Part shown: piece by piece, positions 23,789 through 34,305 of the stretch | Layout: every line of letters starts with the position of its first letter | Position numbering within the stretch: position 1 is the stretch's first letter | NCBI GenBank assembly: GCA_010645155.1 | Contig: JAAGOF010000096.1 | Location: 507,875-571,874 of the forward strand | Origin: Tigriopus japonicus | Taxonomy: Eukaryota > Arthropoda > Copepoda > Harpacticoida > Harpacticidae | Length of the DNA stretch: 64,000 nucleotides | Direction: 5' to 3' | The notes under the pieces: generated by a model | Database searches by the model: none | Told to the model about the DNA's origin: nothing | The model's input: only the letters and a program-made list of their open reading frames with translations | Position numbers and translations under genes: made by a program

Positions 23789-23806
23789 TAGCTGTTGCAG
23801 GATAAA

Positions 23807-24427
23807 ATGTCACCGTTAAGCTTGTTTCGATTAGTGTCTATAATATTTTTCGACATTGGTTTCATCGCACTTCTCAGGACAGATCTAAAATCATTGTACA
23901 AAGGTCAAACGTGGAAATTCTTCATCTACTTTACAAATTGGGGTCTACTTCTTCTCATTACCAGAATCAACTGCCAATGTCTTGAGATTTTCTACGATGC
24001 GCAATTGATGCCAACCTGGTTCTTACCGAAGCTCATATCGCTGTCAAACATTACAGCTTTGGTCATTTCTGTGTCTTTTTGGCTCTTGGTTTATGAAGGT
24101 CAAGCCAAATATCAACAGAGATGGTTCTTCAACCACTTTGAACATTCTTTGAATAGTTTGTATTGTTTAGTGGACACCGTTGTTAACCCTTTGATGAGTG
24201 GAGATCTCGATTGGACATTACCGGTACTCATTGGAATAACCTACCTCATTTTTACGATCGTATTCGAGATACTCGGATCAACCAATGTTGAAGGCGACAG
24301 TTTTATCTATTCCATAATTCAGTGGAAGAAGAACCCCAAGAAAACCATTCTAACGTGGATTGTGATTTTTATTGGCATGTTTATCACTCATATATTCTTT
24401 ATGTCATTAACTGTGGTTGTCAAATAA
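23807..24427 (+). CDS. Rolling-stone-like multi-pass membrane protein (206 aa)
   Basis: The frame from ATG 23807 to the TAA at 24425-24427 encodes about six hydrophobic helices (roughly residues 6-24, 36-54, 75-95, 112-130, 138-158 and 183-205). Family-like features are LFRLV before helix 1, FIYFTNWG in helix 2, FEHSLNSLYCLVD in helix 4, then TYLIFTIVFEILGSTN-x-EG and IYSIIQW before the last helix. This is the arrangement of the rolling-stone family, known from Drosophila myoblast fusion; the paralogues are mostly uncharacterised. A likely splice acceptor (GCTGTTGCAG) ends at 23800, so translated sequence may begin further upstream (see the entry at 23384). The gene lies about 420 bases behind gene B on the same strand. 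No other intron is needed. Family call is good; exact function and the 5' end are open. Confidence 0.75.
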   Translation: MSPLSLFRLVSIIFFDIGFIALLRTDLKSLYKGQTWKFFIYFTNWGLLLLITRINCQCLEIFYDAQLMPTWFLPKLISLSNITALVISVSFWLLVYEGQAKYQQRWFFNHFEHSLNSLYCLVDTVVNPLMSGDLDWTLPVLIGITYLIFTIVFEILGSTNVEGDSFIYSIIQWKKNPKKTILTWIVIFIGMFITHIFFMSLTVVVK

Positions 24428-25110
24428 CTGATCGTTTACGCTCTCATCATTCTATTTGACCCCCGAACTTTCAAATTATTGGGTATTCTTTATTACGAAA
24501 GTCATTGAATAGTTTAGTAAATTGTTTAGATTAGAATATGGTTACGTAGGGTAAGGTTAAAAAGCTCTGAGGAAGTTTGTTGGGAACCTTAGTAGGGAAG
24601 CTCACCCAAGAGCTTCAAGAAATAAGATAAGGTCTAGTTTCATTGGTTTGAAATCTCGCAACCTCGAGAACTTGAGGGTCAGAGAACATGTGAAAACCTG
24701 ACTCTGGCAATTAGAAAAGAAGATTAAGGCTAAGGATGAACCCACACAAGTCACTTCAAACGATATTTTCAAAAATAACAGCCCTTCATCATTCCTCCAA
24801 AGCACTCTTTTATTTCGCTTAGCTTCTTTCCACTACAACAAAAATTTGAACTGTGTCCCCAGTGTCCCCCCTGAAGTTACCATTAATAGGTTTTTAGGTT
24901 TAAAACTTTTTCTCTGGACCTAAACTTATGTAAAACAATAAAAGTATAGTTGTTCCCCAGTGAATTGTGGGTTCAAAATATGCCAAAATTTCTTTGGGTA
25001 TTTCGATCCAAACCTAAAAAGTCATTAGAAACACCGTGTGGGTGCATCGACATTGACATAATGAAAAAGATTGGAAATACGGGGGAAAATTTGAGAAGTG
25101 TTTAATCTGA
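24428..25110. other. Intergenic DNA
   Basis: No gene is seen. It must contain the 3' end of the rolling-stone-like gene. An inverted pair TTTTTAGGTTT / AAACCTAAAAA at about 24889 and 25011 hints at another small repeat. Confidence 0.4.
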
Positions 25111-25316
25111 GAATTTCTGACGTAGGTAACAATGTCATTGTAATTTGTAATTAAAATATATCAATTGCATTGTTCAAATGTAATTCTTTACAATTACTTT
25201 ACTTTGATTCCAAATATAATCAATTACACTTAATTTGATTCCAAATGTAATTAATAACAACTACTTGGAAATGTAATTGCACTTTCAAATACAATTACAT
25301 CACAGGTCTGGTTTCC
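25111..25316. repeat. ATTACA-rich repeat ending in ACAGGTCTG
   Basis: A tract built from TGTAATTA / ATTACATT motifs on both strands ends with ACATCACAGGTCTG. A shorter relative at 31208-31310 has the same ATTAC-rich body and the same ACAGGTCTG end. This looks like the subterminal and terminal part of a DNA transposon family (hAT-like), but no target duplication was identified. Confidence 0.5.
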
Positions 25317-26446
25317 GAGCCTTGCCCTAATCATTACGAAACTTGTAAAAATGTGAGGATAGACCACAGACAAAAAAGTATTCAAGATTTTGGGCAGGAT
25401 TGACAAAAATAGTTGCTCTGAAACAAAATGGTTCTTTGTTGCCTACTTCTCCTTAAATATGAGTATGACTTAGGTTGACCATTCCTAACAGCGACTTTGT
25501 CTGGAATTTGACTGATCCGCTTTGCTGACGTCAGGGAAATTTCTTTAGGTCATCTGACGCGTTTCTATTGTTGCACACGAGGTCGAACTCATAGTAAGTA
25601 GACATCAATCTCTAGTGAATGAGATTAATCCAAAAAAAGCTCTATTGCCTCCAGAACAGTAAATCAAGACTTTGTACCTGTTTTCTGAGAGTACAGTACA
25701 TTCTGCGACCGATTTCGCATCCACAGTTAATTTGAGCCATGAGTCATCCAAACACGGCGAAATGCGATTAAGAATTCTTTGGGAACTTTGGGGATTGAGT
25801 TTCCAAGACGAATTTCCGATTTCAAGTGTTTTTGAATTGTGTGAGCGATTTCATCACCTGAAAGCAATTTGCCTTGGAATCATGCTTAAGTAAACATATA
25901 GATAAATCTCGAGCTTCCCGAGGTTCTTTCTTTCTTTCAACGAGGCGCTCTAGAAATCCCATCGTTTGTTCCAGATCTCGAGACAGACTTTCCTCCCCTC
26001 CACAACTGAAATGCCGGCATTTCCCCCAAAAGACACAAAAAAGACTTAGTTACTCATCAGGGATGCGGTTTTGGACCACGTTCAATTCTGCAATGCGACA
26101 AACACTCGCGAATGCAAAAATTCTATGATTAAAGAGACATGGCCAAAAAACTCTTGTTTTGTTTTTTACTTTCATCAAAACATGATAAATTTTTGATTCT
26201 GATATAAAATAACAGCTGAGACCTTGTGCGGCCAGACCCATCTTACGTTGATTTGCAGCATGGTTGCCAGAACACAATATCTGATGCCACCTTTTGGCAC
26301 AATTTCAATTCCTTTAACTTGTTAGATTTAATTTTTCAAGTGCGATCATTTCTCCAAAACGGTTGCCATTTCAGCTAAATGATGCCATTCAAAAGAGTTG
26401 AATCATCAAGGAAAAGGACTTAAGATTTTGCCCAAAACTAGCATGA
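25317..26446. other. Intergenic DNA
   Basis: No supported gene. Open frames at 25672-25893 and 25874-26128 have no recognisable domain. Confidence 0.4.
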
Positions 26447-26454
26447 ATGATCAC

Positions 26455-26939
26455 TAGGGACGGGCAAAAAGTGTAAAAAGATTTTTGGTAACATAAACAC
26501 TTTTATTTGCCTTTTTGCACTTTTCGCCTTTATTTCTACTATTTTTTACGAATTCGGCCTGAAATGAACAAATTGTTGAGAATTTACTATTTCTTCTTTG
26601 GAAATGTTAACTTTTGGATTTTTTTTCAAATTTGAAAACTAAATTTGATTTTTGCGGCTCCCAGCAAAGGCTAGCATAGTATTGATTACTACTACTTCAA
26701 TATCTAAATTTTGCTCTTCAAGATTGAAAAATAACAAGCAGATGACAAGAAAGTATTTGAAGCTTTTTGTTTCAGAAATTTCAGATTTTCTGCGATTTTT
26801 TTAAATTTTATTTGCGCTTTATTGGTTTTTTTGCGCTGTTGACCTTTTTCTGCATTTTATTTTACGATTTTGGGCTGATTTTTGAGCAACTTTTGGTAAC
26901 CAAAAGCTTCTTTTCATTTGCACTTTTTGCCCGTTCCTA
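26455..26939. mobile_element. hAT-like MITE, 485 bp, 8-bp TSD
   Basis: Left terminus TAGGGACGGGCAAAAAGTGT at 26455; right terminus the complement ACTTTTTGCCCGTTCCTA ending at 26939. The flanks ATGATCAC at 26447-26454 and 26940-26947 are a perfect 8-bp duplication. TGGTAAC also occurs subterminally on both sides. No open frame. The TAGGGAC start is shared with the element at 10631, so both may have used related transposases. Confidence 0.85.
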
Positions 26940-26947
26940 ATGATCAC

Positions 26948-28086
26948 GTTCTGGCAAACATGCTGAAAATCAACACACGATGGGTCTCATGACGCAAGGT
27001 CTCCAATGATATTTTTTGCTGTTCATTGGATTGGAAAAATTGTCCTGCCTCTTGCATTGTCCCATGTTTAAAACATTGGAATCTGGAAGGAAAATGTGCA
27101 AGAGTAGTTACAAAGGACTTTTTTGCCATCATTCATTGTTTCTTTTCAAGTCTAAAATAACATCAAAATAGTTTCAAATGCAACAAAACCATTAGTAAAT
27201 TTCTTTTTCTGAACTTTTATTTTAGATGGAATTGTCCTCCATGTAAATCCATCATGTTTTTTTTATTCAATAGCTCTTTGAGCTTAAATATCAACTTTGA
27301 AACCTTGTTCACCGACATTTCATTTTTCTTTAGTGCATGAATAATTACTTGTTTTATTTATGACAACCTTTGTTTTATTCTTATTCTAATCTCTCGCAAA
27401 AGTTATTCAATATCTTATTGCTCAGGCTTCTTGAATGTTTTGAGTTATGATTTGCCCAAAACCAAATTTTCATGTGGTTTAGGGCACACTCATTGGTTCA
27501 CAAAACAGGCTTCAATTAGTACAAAAAATCCATTCATATTAGCATTCGAGAAATAAAATTTTGTGGTTTAGCATTTTGTTGATTAAAGTCAACTTTTCGA
27601 ACTCACGAAACCGAGATTTCTTGGCCCATTAAGTCAACTCAAACAAAAAAAAGCATGTCTCGTTTGTAACTTTGTTCAAAGACAGAATGGGTATGACTCA
27701 AACTTTGGCCCAAGCTCAAAAGGGATGCACTGCAATCCTGGTCCAACAGACGCGGAGAAGAATCTGAACTTGCATCCAGTCCTTCCGTGAATTGAGGTGG
27801 CACCCACCTTTGACTTTTAGTCAAGTGAACGTACAGTATATCGTAGCTCGACGGAAAAGCAGAAGCAAGTTGTTCGATCCGCTGCAAACATTCGGAAAGG
27901 TTAAATTCCTTATCCCACGAGGATCACCACACCACCAACCCAACACAGTCCCACTCCATCCTCGATCCTATCCTCCATTGCATTGGCGTGTTTGGCTTTT
28001 GCCGACCCAAGTCGCTCGTAAATCGTAAAGCCACTCATTGGTGCTTGAAAAAAGTTCACATCGATCGCCATTCCATCTTTGTGAGT
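26948..28086. other. Upstream region of the 28-kb gene
   Basis: No earlier exon is evident. The last 200 bases before the ATG are less AT-rich and probably hold the promoter and 5' untranslated region. No TATA box stands out. Confidence 0.35.
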
Positions 28087-29600
28087 ATGGCCGTGGCCGG
28101 GGAAGGAACCGGGCTTGAAGGGGAATCTTCATCTGTGAGTTACACAGAGGAGGAGGTCTCGTATGTCACCGAAGAGGACAGTGAAGACGGTAAGATCAAA
28201 GATCAATTGGCATTATGCGCCCCATAAACTAATGAATAAAATCAACAAATAAAATAAACGTTGTTAGGTTATGTGTGTATTTGGAAGGCCGTCAGAACTG
28301 ACTTGATCTAGAGCCACTATAATTAGAAGAGTACGCACATGAGATTGGTTCTTCTTCGGAGACAAGTGTCTCCGCATAATCAGAGAAGACCCAGGAAAGA
28401 GCACCGAAAAAGACTGTAGGTTGCCTGTTTGCCGCAATAATTCAAATACCATTAGTGTACTAGTCCAGTACCAGTAGTCATGTAGCAGTAGTGTATTGAA
28501 GTAATTTAATAATTCATTGCGTAAATTCGCAACACAAACGCTAAGTTTGAATCCTTTGACGAACTGAACGAATATTGCTAACACAATTCAAGTTCTTTTC
28601 ATAAAATGAGTAGAGTAGTTAAAAACATTCAAAATTTGAAATCGTTCAAAAAAAGCAAAAATATGATCTTGTTAAGAAAACGTGACAATGATCTTTTTCG
28701 AGAAATATTTCTTAGATATTGATTTAGAAATTTGTATCCCTGAGAATAAAAGGAAAAGTAGTTGCTTTTGTGTGGTTCTACCACAATGATTAATTGTAAG
28801 CATTTGCCCGAAGAAGTGAAAATGTAATATAATTGTATAGATATAAGTGTTGTTTACTTTGCTAGCTTTCCAACAAAGAAGGAAAAGTGCAAAAGTGTAA
28901 TATGAGGCTTACCAGTTATGTGCAATAATGTAAAGGCCAAATTCTAGTCCAATCTAATACAGTCAAAGTTGAAAATAATAATAATACATATGTATTGTCC
29001 GTCAGCAACAACTGCATTGTTCTATCAAGACAGGTTACGTGGTGAATGTTTGTTTCAGTTTGTGGAAAGTAGTTTTTCAAAAGCTTCTCTTATATCGAAT
29101 AGTGTTATGGCCAGGTTTGAGTTTTCATGAAACAGAACTTTAATGTGTGTGACCGAAATTGCGAGTCATGGTGTATTTTCACTCGGTGACTCAAAACTCT
29201 TTCTTTATTCAGAAGGAAAGCGAGTGGAGTGGCCACCCCACGGCCACAAAGGCCAAGGTCAAGCACCGACGAACGGATCACACATCAAAACATTTGCCGC
29301 GGAAAGCATCTTCCACAACGATAAACAGAACAAAGAATCGTTAGGAACGGGGCGAGGTACAAACAACCCTCTTTGAAGTGCTCTAGCACTCTTATTGGTC
29401 AATACAAATGTGTCCGTCATTTTCAGAAGTGTTTAAACCAGCTAGAATGAAGACAGAGGAGAAATGGAATCCTGCCAAGCAAAATCCAGGATTTCAACCC
29501 CCGGCTATAGACACCAGTAAGCCGAAGGCGAAATTTCGGGATATTGGAGACATTATGCATACTGGAACGTCCAAGCACACTTCGTACCACATTCCCCCTG
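28087..29600 (+). CDS. Gene C: uncharacterised protein, exons 1-3 (partial)
   Basis: Exons 28087-28189, 29213-29356 and 29427-29600; introns are GT-AG (1023 and 70 nt) and every junction is phase 1, giving one open frame of about 140 residues. I do not recognise the family. The N-terminus is acidic and Ser/Glu-rich (VSYTEEEVSYVTEEDSED), exon 2 is basic and Gly/His-rich (VEWPPHGHKGQGQ), and exon 3 is Lys/Pro-rich with PPAIDTSKPKAKFRDIGDI. No signal peptide is visible. The start is chosen because it is the first ATG in frame and no acceptor is seen just before it. The exon 3 donor (CCTG/gtaaaa) shows that the gene continues; the best phase-matching last exon is at 35602-35768. Confidence is in the exon chain, not in function. 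Confidence 0.75.
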
Positions 29601-29734
29601 GTAAAAGAATGGTTATTCAATTGTCTTTTTCAGTGTTTTATGTTACTGAAGGGCTTAAGAATGGAAAAGGTTCTCGAGGTTCTGTGAGTCAAAACGGCTA
29701 TTTTCCGACAAGTATTAAACGTATTAAAGGATAA

Positions 29735-31207
29735 ATTGGATTAAATTAATATCACTTTTCCACTCTAGTAAATTTACTCTTTTAATATCAAGTTCCCTCT
29801 CTCGTTTTCACAATAAATACCTCTGAATAAGCGTCTTTTAGGGAGCTGTTTTTTGTGTTTTGACAAAATCTTTGGCCATCAGTAATGATCACTCAGCTTT
29901 ACATTTAGATTTCAAACACAATATCTTAGCTGACCAGAAACAGAACCTGAAACATCAGGATTTTTTAGTATAAAGAAAAATAAATTAAAACATAAGCTGC
30001 AACTCTGAAGTTCAAGACAAAGTATTGCTCTAAAATCAGAAGACTTCATTGTTGCATCTGTTTTGCCACAATCCACTGACATATTAAAAGCTTTGCCTGA
30101 GTTCCTAAACACTTTATATAGCAATGGACCAAAAGAGCTTTCGGCCGAAATGACGGTTTCAGTTATGCTTACTGAAATTGAAACCAGACATGCATAATGA
30201 AGAATGGAGTTTGGCAATAAAGTCGAAGACTTTTCGGTCCAAAAAATTTCTGAAACTATTTTTTTCGGATTCTTTTTTCTCTTTTCTTAAACGTATGAAT
30301 ATGAATGGGGGAATCAAATTTTACTCAGTCTTAAAGAAAGAGGAGTGATCTGGGAATAGTTCCAATCAAAACCACCTGATATTTCTCTGTTAACCATGAT
30401 TCAAAAGCTCAAAGAATATTAGCTGTTTATCAACATTGAAGGGAAAAGAAAGACGCAATAAAAACAAGGCAACATTTTAAGTTGTCCACACTTTTCCAGT
30501 TAGGTTGATAACAATCCACAATTTATTTCAAAGGAAAAAACTAGTTGGGGTATATTAGATTTTAAGTCATTCAAATCTGGTCTTATGCTACGAAAATCTT
30601 ATGTTTCAAAATTACTACAAAGCTTTATACGTCATAAATCAGTTGCAAAACTGTTAACAAAATCATTCCAATCTTCATTCTTCATGTACAGGGTGGCTGA
30701 TAAGTCTGGGACCGCCATTTTTAGTATCTAGATTGTTCATTTCGAACAATTTAGCACTTATAATTTGTCACAACAAATGGAAAACTTTTGGAAAAGAGCT
30801 GTGTTAAACATTTTCAAAATAGTCTTACTTAGCCCATAAAAATTGGGCACATTTGTGGAACCACTGACGCACCTGTTACACGCACGAACTGTTCAGATAT
30901 TAATGCCCATACTATCTCAAAGGTATTCTTTGGAGCCCCAATATTCTTGCAGAACTTTTCATAGGCTCTGGACTCTTTATAATAAAGAATATTTATTTAA
31001 TAATCTATCTCTTATCTCTCTATAATAATCTATATAATCTTTATAATAGTTCATTGTAATTATGACAAACTTTCTAATCAAATTGCTCATTTGCACCAAA
31101 TATCGAGTCGCTGTCGTAAGAGTCGTACAAAGTCGGTAATCCCAAAAAATATCGTTAAATCGAGATTTATCGATAAATCGACAATCGTTAAATCGATATT
31201 TCATTGT
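29735..31207. other. Non-coding, probably intronic, with repeat ends
   Basis: No exon is seen. 30120-30165 (AGCAATGGACCAAAAGAGCT) is a relative of the hAT-like terminus at 11840-11891. 30687-30715 (TACAGGGTGGCTGATAAGTC) looks like one end of a Tc1/mariner-type element, but the other end was not found. Confidence 0.4.
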
Positions 31208-31310
31208 ACATTTGAAAATAAAGTAATTGTGATTGTTTTTTAATTACCTTGAAGACCAATGTAACTGTAATTGTAATAATAACATTTTTGAAATAATTGA
31301 CACAGGTCTG
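31208..31310. repeat. Second ATTACA-type repeat copy
   Basis: AAAGTAATTGTGATTG...AACTGTAATTGTAATAATAA ending GACACAGGTCTG, related to 25111-25316. Confidence 0.45.
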
Positions 31311-31344
31311 TCCACCGTGTTTATTTGAGCTCAAGAAGCCATTT

Positions 31345-31860
31345 TCAAATTCCAGTCACTTTTGAGACCACTTTTGAGGTGTAAAAGCGACACTGCATAT
31401 ATACACTCGTATTAAATCTGTTAATTAGGTCACGGGTAAAAAAAACTACTTACTACTCGTAAAGTCACTTAAAACAGGCTTAAAGACTTTTTTTTGATTT
31501 TTTCCAACTTTATTGTCTACATAGTAGTCTTATGGGTGTGTCTACCACAAATATTGTGGAAATCTACTCGGCCGTTTGTCTAAATGGATGGAATGACCCT
31601 CTTGTTTGATCCTTTGAGAATGCTGACACAAAATGGTCATTGAAAATAGATCTGTAAGATAGATTTCCAAAATATTTTATAATTGCATTGCTAATGGTAC
31701 ATCTAAGACTTCGGTCAAAGTAAATTTTCAAAAATTTGTTTTGAAGTTCGTTTTTTGTGACATTAAAGAGTTTTTGCCCGTTACCTATTTAACCGAATTC
31801 AAACAATTGTTCTGCATTGCATTCACATCTCAAAAGTGGCTTAAAAAGATTTTTGGATCT
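31345..31860. mobile_element. Diverged inverted-repeat element, about 0.5 kb
   Basis: Left part CCACTTTTGAGGTG...TTAGGTCACGGGTAAAAA is mirrored at the right by TTTTTGCCCGTTACCTATTT...CACATCTCAAAAGTGG. The arms are diverged and no target duplication was assigned. The left arm is also found at 13315-13440 inside gene A. Confidence 0.55.
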
Positions 31861-32149
31861 TAAAAATTACGTCCTTAGCTCAAATACAGTTCACACCGTG
31901 ATCCTACTCACTCTTTTGAAAGAAATATTTTGTGATTTATACAAAATTTTGCCATATTGCTCCTTAGGTTTTAGCTAAAACAAATGTATCACATCCTGAG
32001 TGAATACAGGCAAGGATGATTACAGTGGTTCCTGGTACTAGAGGTATCAAAGATACCCAATGTACTAGAAGCACAAATTTAGTGTCAAAAACAGGCCCAT
32101 GTAAAGACGCCTAAGCGTCTTTACGTGCCTTTTTGTGCACTCTACGTAC

Positions 32150-32655
32150 ACATGATCCCCATTAATCCGTCTGATTGTGATGCCTCTGTTTTGGAATCTG
32201 ATGTCCAAGATATTTTACATCACGAGCAAAGTCCGAAAGCATGCACAATAATGGCATTAGTTAAATTAATCAGATTCGCACGTCCCGACATGATTCAAAC
32301 TTCATTAATGCAGTCTAAATTGATTCACCCAAATGCGAACATTTACACTTCCGCAACTAAAACCATTTCATCATTTACAAAGATTCAAGGCAATTACGAA
32401 AGGTGTTGAAAGATATTCTCTTTATCCAGAGCAAAAAGTTTCATGCCGATAAAACATCGAGTTCAGGTTTCATTTTTAAATCGTAAAAACTCGTTGAAAA
32501 ACGTACTAGACGTGCAATCGGGTATGAAATCGAAGATTTTTTGGCTGAAAACGTACATTTGCCGTGTGGTTTTCAAGACATTCCCCATCAAAATACACTT
32601 GCAAATGATCCAAATGATTTGGTTCCAGCAATCTGTAAATCTCTCTTTTAAAAAT
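32150..32655 (+). pseudogene. Unrecognised broken reading frame
   Basis: Frames at 32125-32409 and, after a stop and shift, at about 32480-32650 (for example EKRTRRAIGYEIEDFLAENV) have protein-like composition without low complexity. They break each other within 100 bases. No family is recognised. It could be a degenerate transposon gene or chance. Confidence 0.25.
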
Positions 32656-33283
32656 CTCGACTGATCCGACCTATTTGATAGGGAAACGACAACTTTGGCT
32701 TTTAATTCAAAATGAATGGCAGACACGGTGTTTGTTATGACTCTTTAAATTGAATTTTTGCCATAGATTCATCAAAACATTGACGGCTACTCTCCCGTTC
32801 AAATTAGGTTCGATCGACCGCCGAATGGATATTATTTTCTAGACCAAACTCGGAGACGATCAACAGCTTGCATGATTTTCCACCTGTGACAACTTGTCAT
32901 GCACATTGCTTAAGTTTCGCCCGGCAATTTACTGAACTTCCTCATGCCCTTCCTGTCTGATTTGAAGTGATAATTCCCCCGAAATTAGTATCAACCTAAT
33001 CGTACTCGGAAAACTTCCATGTTCCAGGTACGTCGCGAACCCGGAAAGCTCAAGAAATGTACAACAAACATTTGAACGGAATGAACATCCCTCCGGAAAC
33101 CATGACGACGACCCAATAATGACCCGCCAATGAATCGACGACCCCTGCCTCTTGGCAGGACGACTCCCATGACATGAAGCAGAATCGAAACAATCAAGTC
33201 AAAAAGTGCCGTTTATGATACATGACCATACTTTACGCCGTATTTTATAGTTAACCCGTCTTTTTGAATCGAATTACGTATAA

Positions 33284-33547
33284 CCGCCAAAACCAATCTC
33301 ACTCAAATTGACTCCTCTTACAAAGGATAGTGGAATCCGTTCCCGGAGGCCATGGGAAGATGATTTTGGTTTTCCCAATGATGCACGTTCTCTATACATA
33401 AATCCAGCATGGGTGTTCTTGAACGGAAGGGCGTCGACGTTAGCTAGAAGAACAATCAAGGGGGCTCTTCAGGGAACGCTATTATCATCTTTTGTGGGGC
33501 TGATTCTCCTGTTAACTAGTGTACAGTACAGGGTTGTCACCTATTAG
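33284..33547 (+). other. Possible coding end with membrane anchor, stop inside a MITE
   Basis: An open frame without its own ATG (about 33284-33547) reads SRRPWEDDFGFPNDARSLYI, then a basic ARRTIKG and a hydrophobic segment LLSSFVGLILLLTSV. The last codons and the TAG lie inside the TIR of the element starting at 33527. It could be a last exon (acceptor CTCTTACAAAG at about 33309-33325, phase 0) of an unknown gene, or a remnant. Confidence 0.3.
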
Positions 33548-33841
33548 ACTCCCAAAAGCAAGCCAAAAATTACTCTTGACACATTACGATAACGATCCTA
33601 TTGTACTGATATCATTCAAAGAAAGCAGTTTTAGGTATCTTCTGGAGAAGTTTTTTGAAATTGGTTGATTTGTTGTGACCATCTTCAAGCGCTCATTGGA
33701 CGAGCTACCTAATATTATTGGAATTCCATTGATTACCAGTACTTTTTAAGTTATTCGAGTCACAAATTAGTTTCGCCGTCTCGTTTTGACGCAGTTGACC
33801 ATCAATTTTTTGGGGGAACTCCAAATTAAAACAACCCTGTA
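33527..33841. mobile_element. Tc1/mariner-type MITE, about 315 bp
   Basis: TACAGGGTTGT at 33527 and ACAACCCTGTA ending at 33841 give TA-flanked inverted termini (CAGGGTTGT). Weaker pairing continues inward (ACTCCCAAAA / TTTTGGGGGAACT). A TA duplication is standard for this superfamily. No open frame inside. Confidence 0.6.
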
Positions 33842-34288
33842 CTCACAGTTCATCCCGAGAGGAGACTCATTTTGAGCCACTTCTCTCCATCTATTTGTGC
33901 CTGATCATGGCAAAGATTGAACTGTGTTTTGTACCGAGTTTCTCCATTTGTTGTTTATAGTAGGAAAGTGGTCGAGATTCGAGGTTTGGCCTTTTAATTG
34001 AGAGCAGGTGGAGATTGAAGATTGCCGAAACCCACGGCCAAACACGAGTCAAGCCTGCAATCTTGGAGGGAAAAGTTAACGGCATGTAATGTTGATCATA
34101 CTTTAATCAAAGGCATTTTACTCCGACGTCGTAAGGGACAGCTGCAAGCAAGATTTGTGAAACTGATGGAATTCTCGAGTGGTTTTGGAAGGAAGGAAGG
34201 CCCTCTTGTTCTTGACTGCCGAGTTACTCATATGATATATTTACAATCATCAGTGAGTACGTCGTACACTCTCGTCGTCAAAGGAGGA

Positions 34289-34305
34289 GTGAGTGAGTGA
34301 GTGAG
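34289..34305 (+). repeat. (GTGA)n microsatellite
   Basis: Four to five tandem GTGA units. Confidence 0.8.

Noticed and set aside
28079..28090. GTGAGT just before the gene C start codon read as a splice donor of a non-coding first exon
   Set aside because: If used it would remove the ATG that opens the well-supported frame; a chance match is more likely, though a non-coding first exon with alternative splicing is not excluded.
29601..29734. Extension of gene C exon 3 past its donor to a stop
   Set aside because: The GTAAAA donor and the continuing phase-1 pattern make splicing more likely; the extension has no features. It could still be an intron-retention end.
30687..30715. TACAGGGTGGCTGATAAGTC as a complete mariner-type element
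   Set aside because: Only one end is found; no inverted partner with a TA flank was seen within 2 kb.
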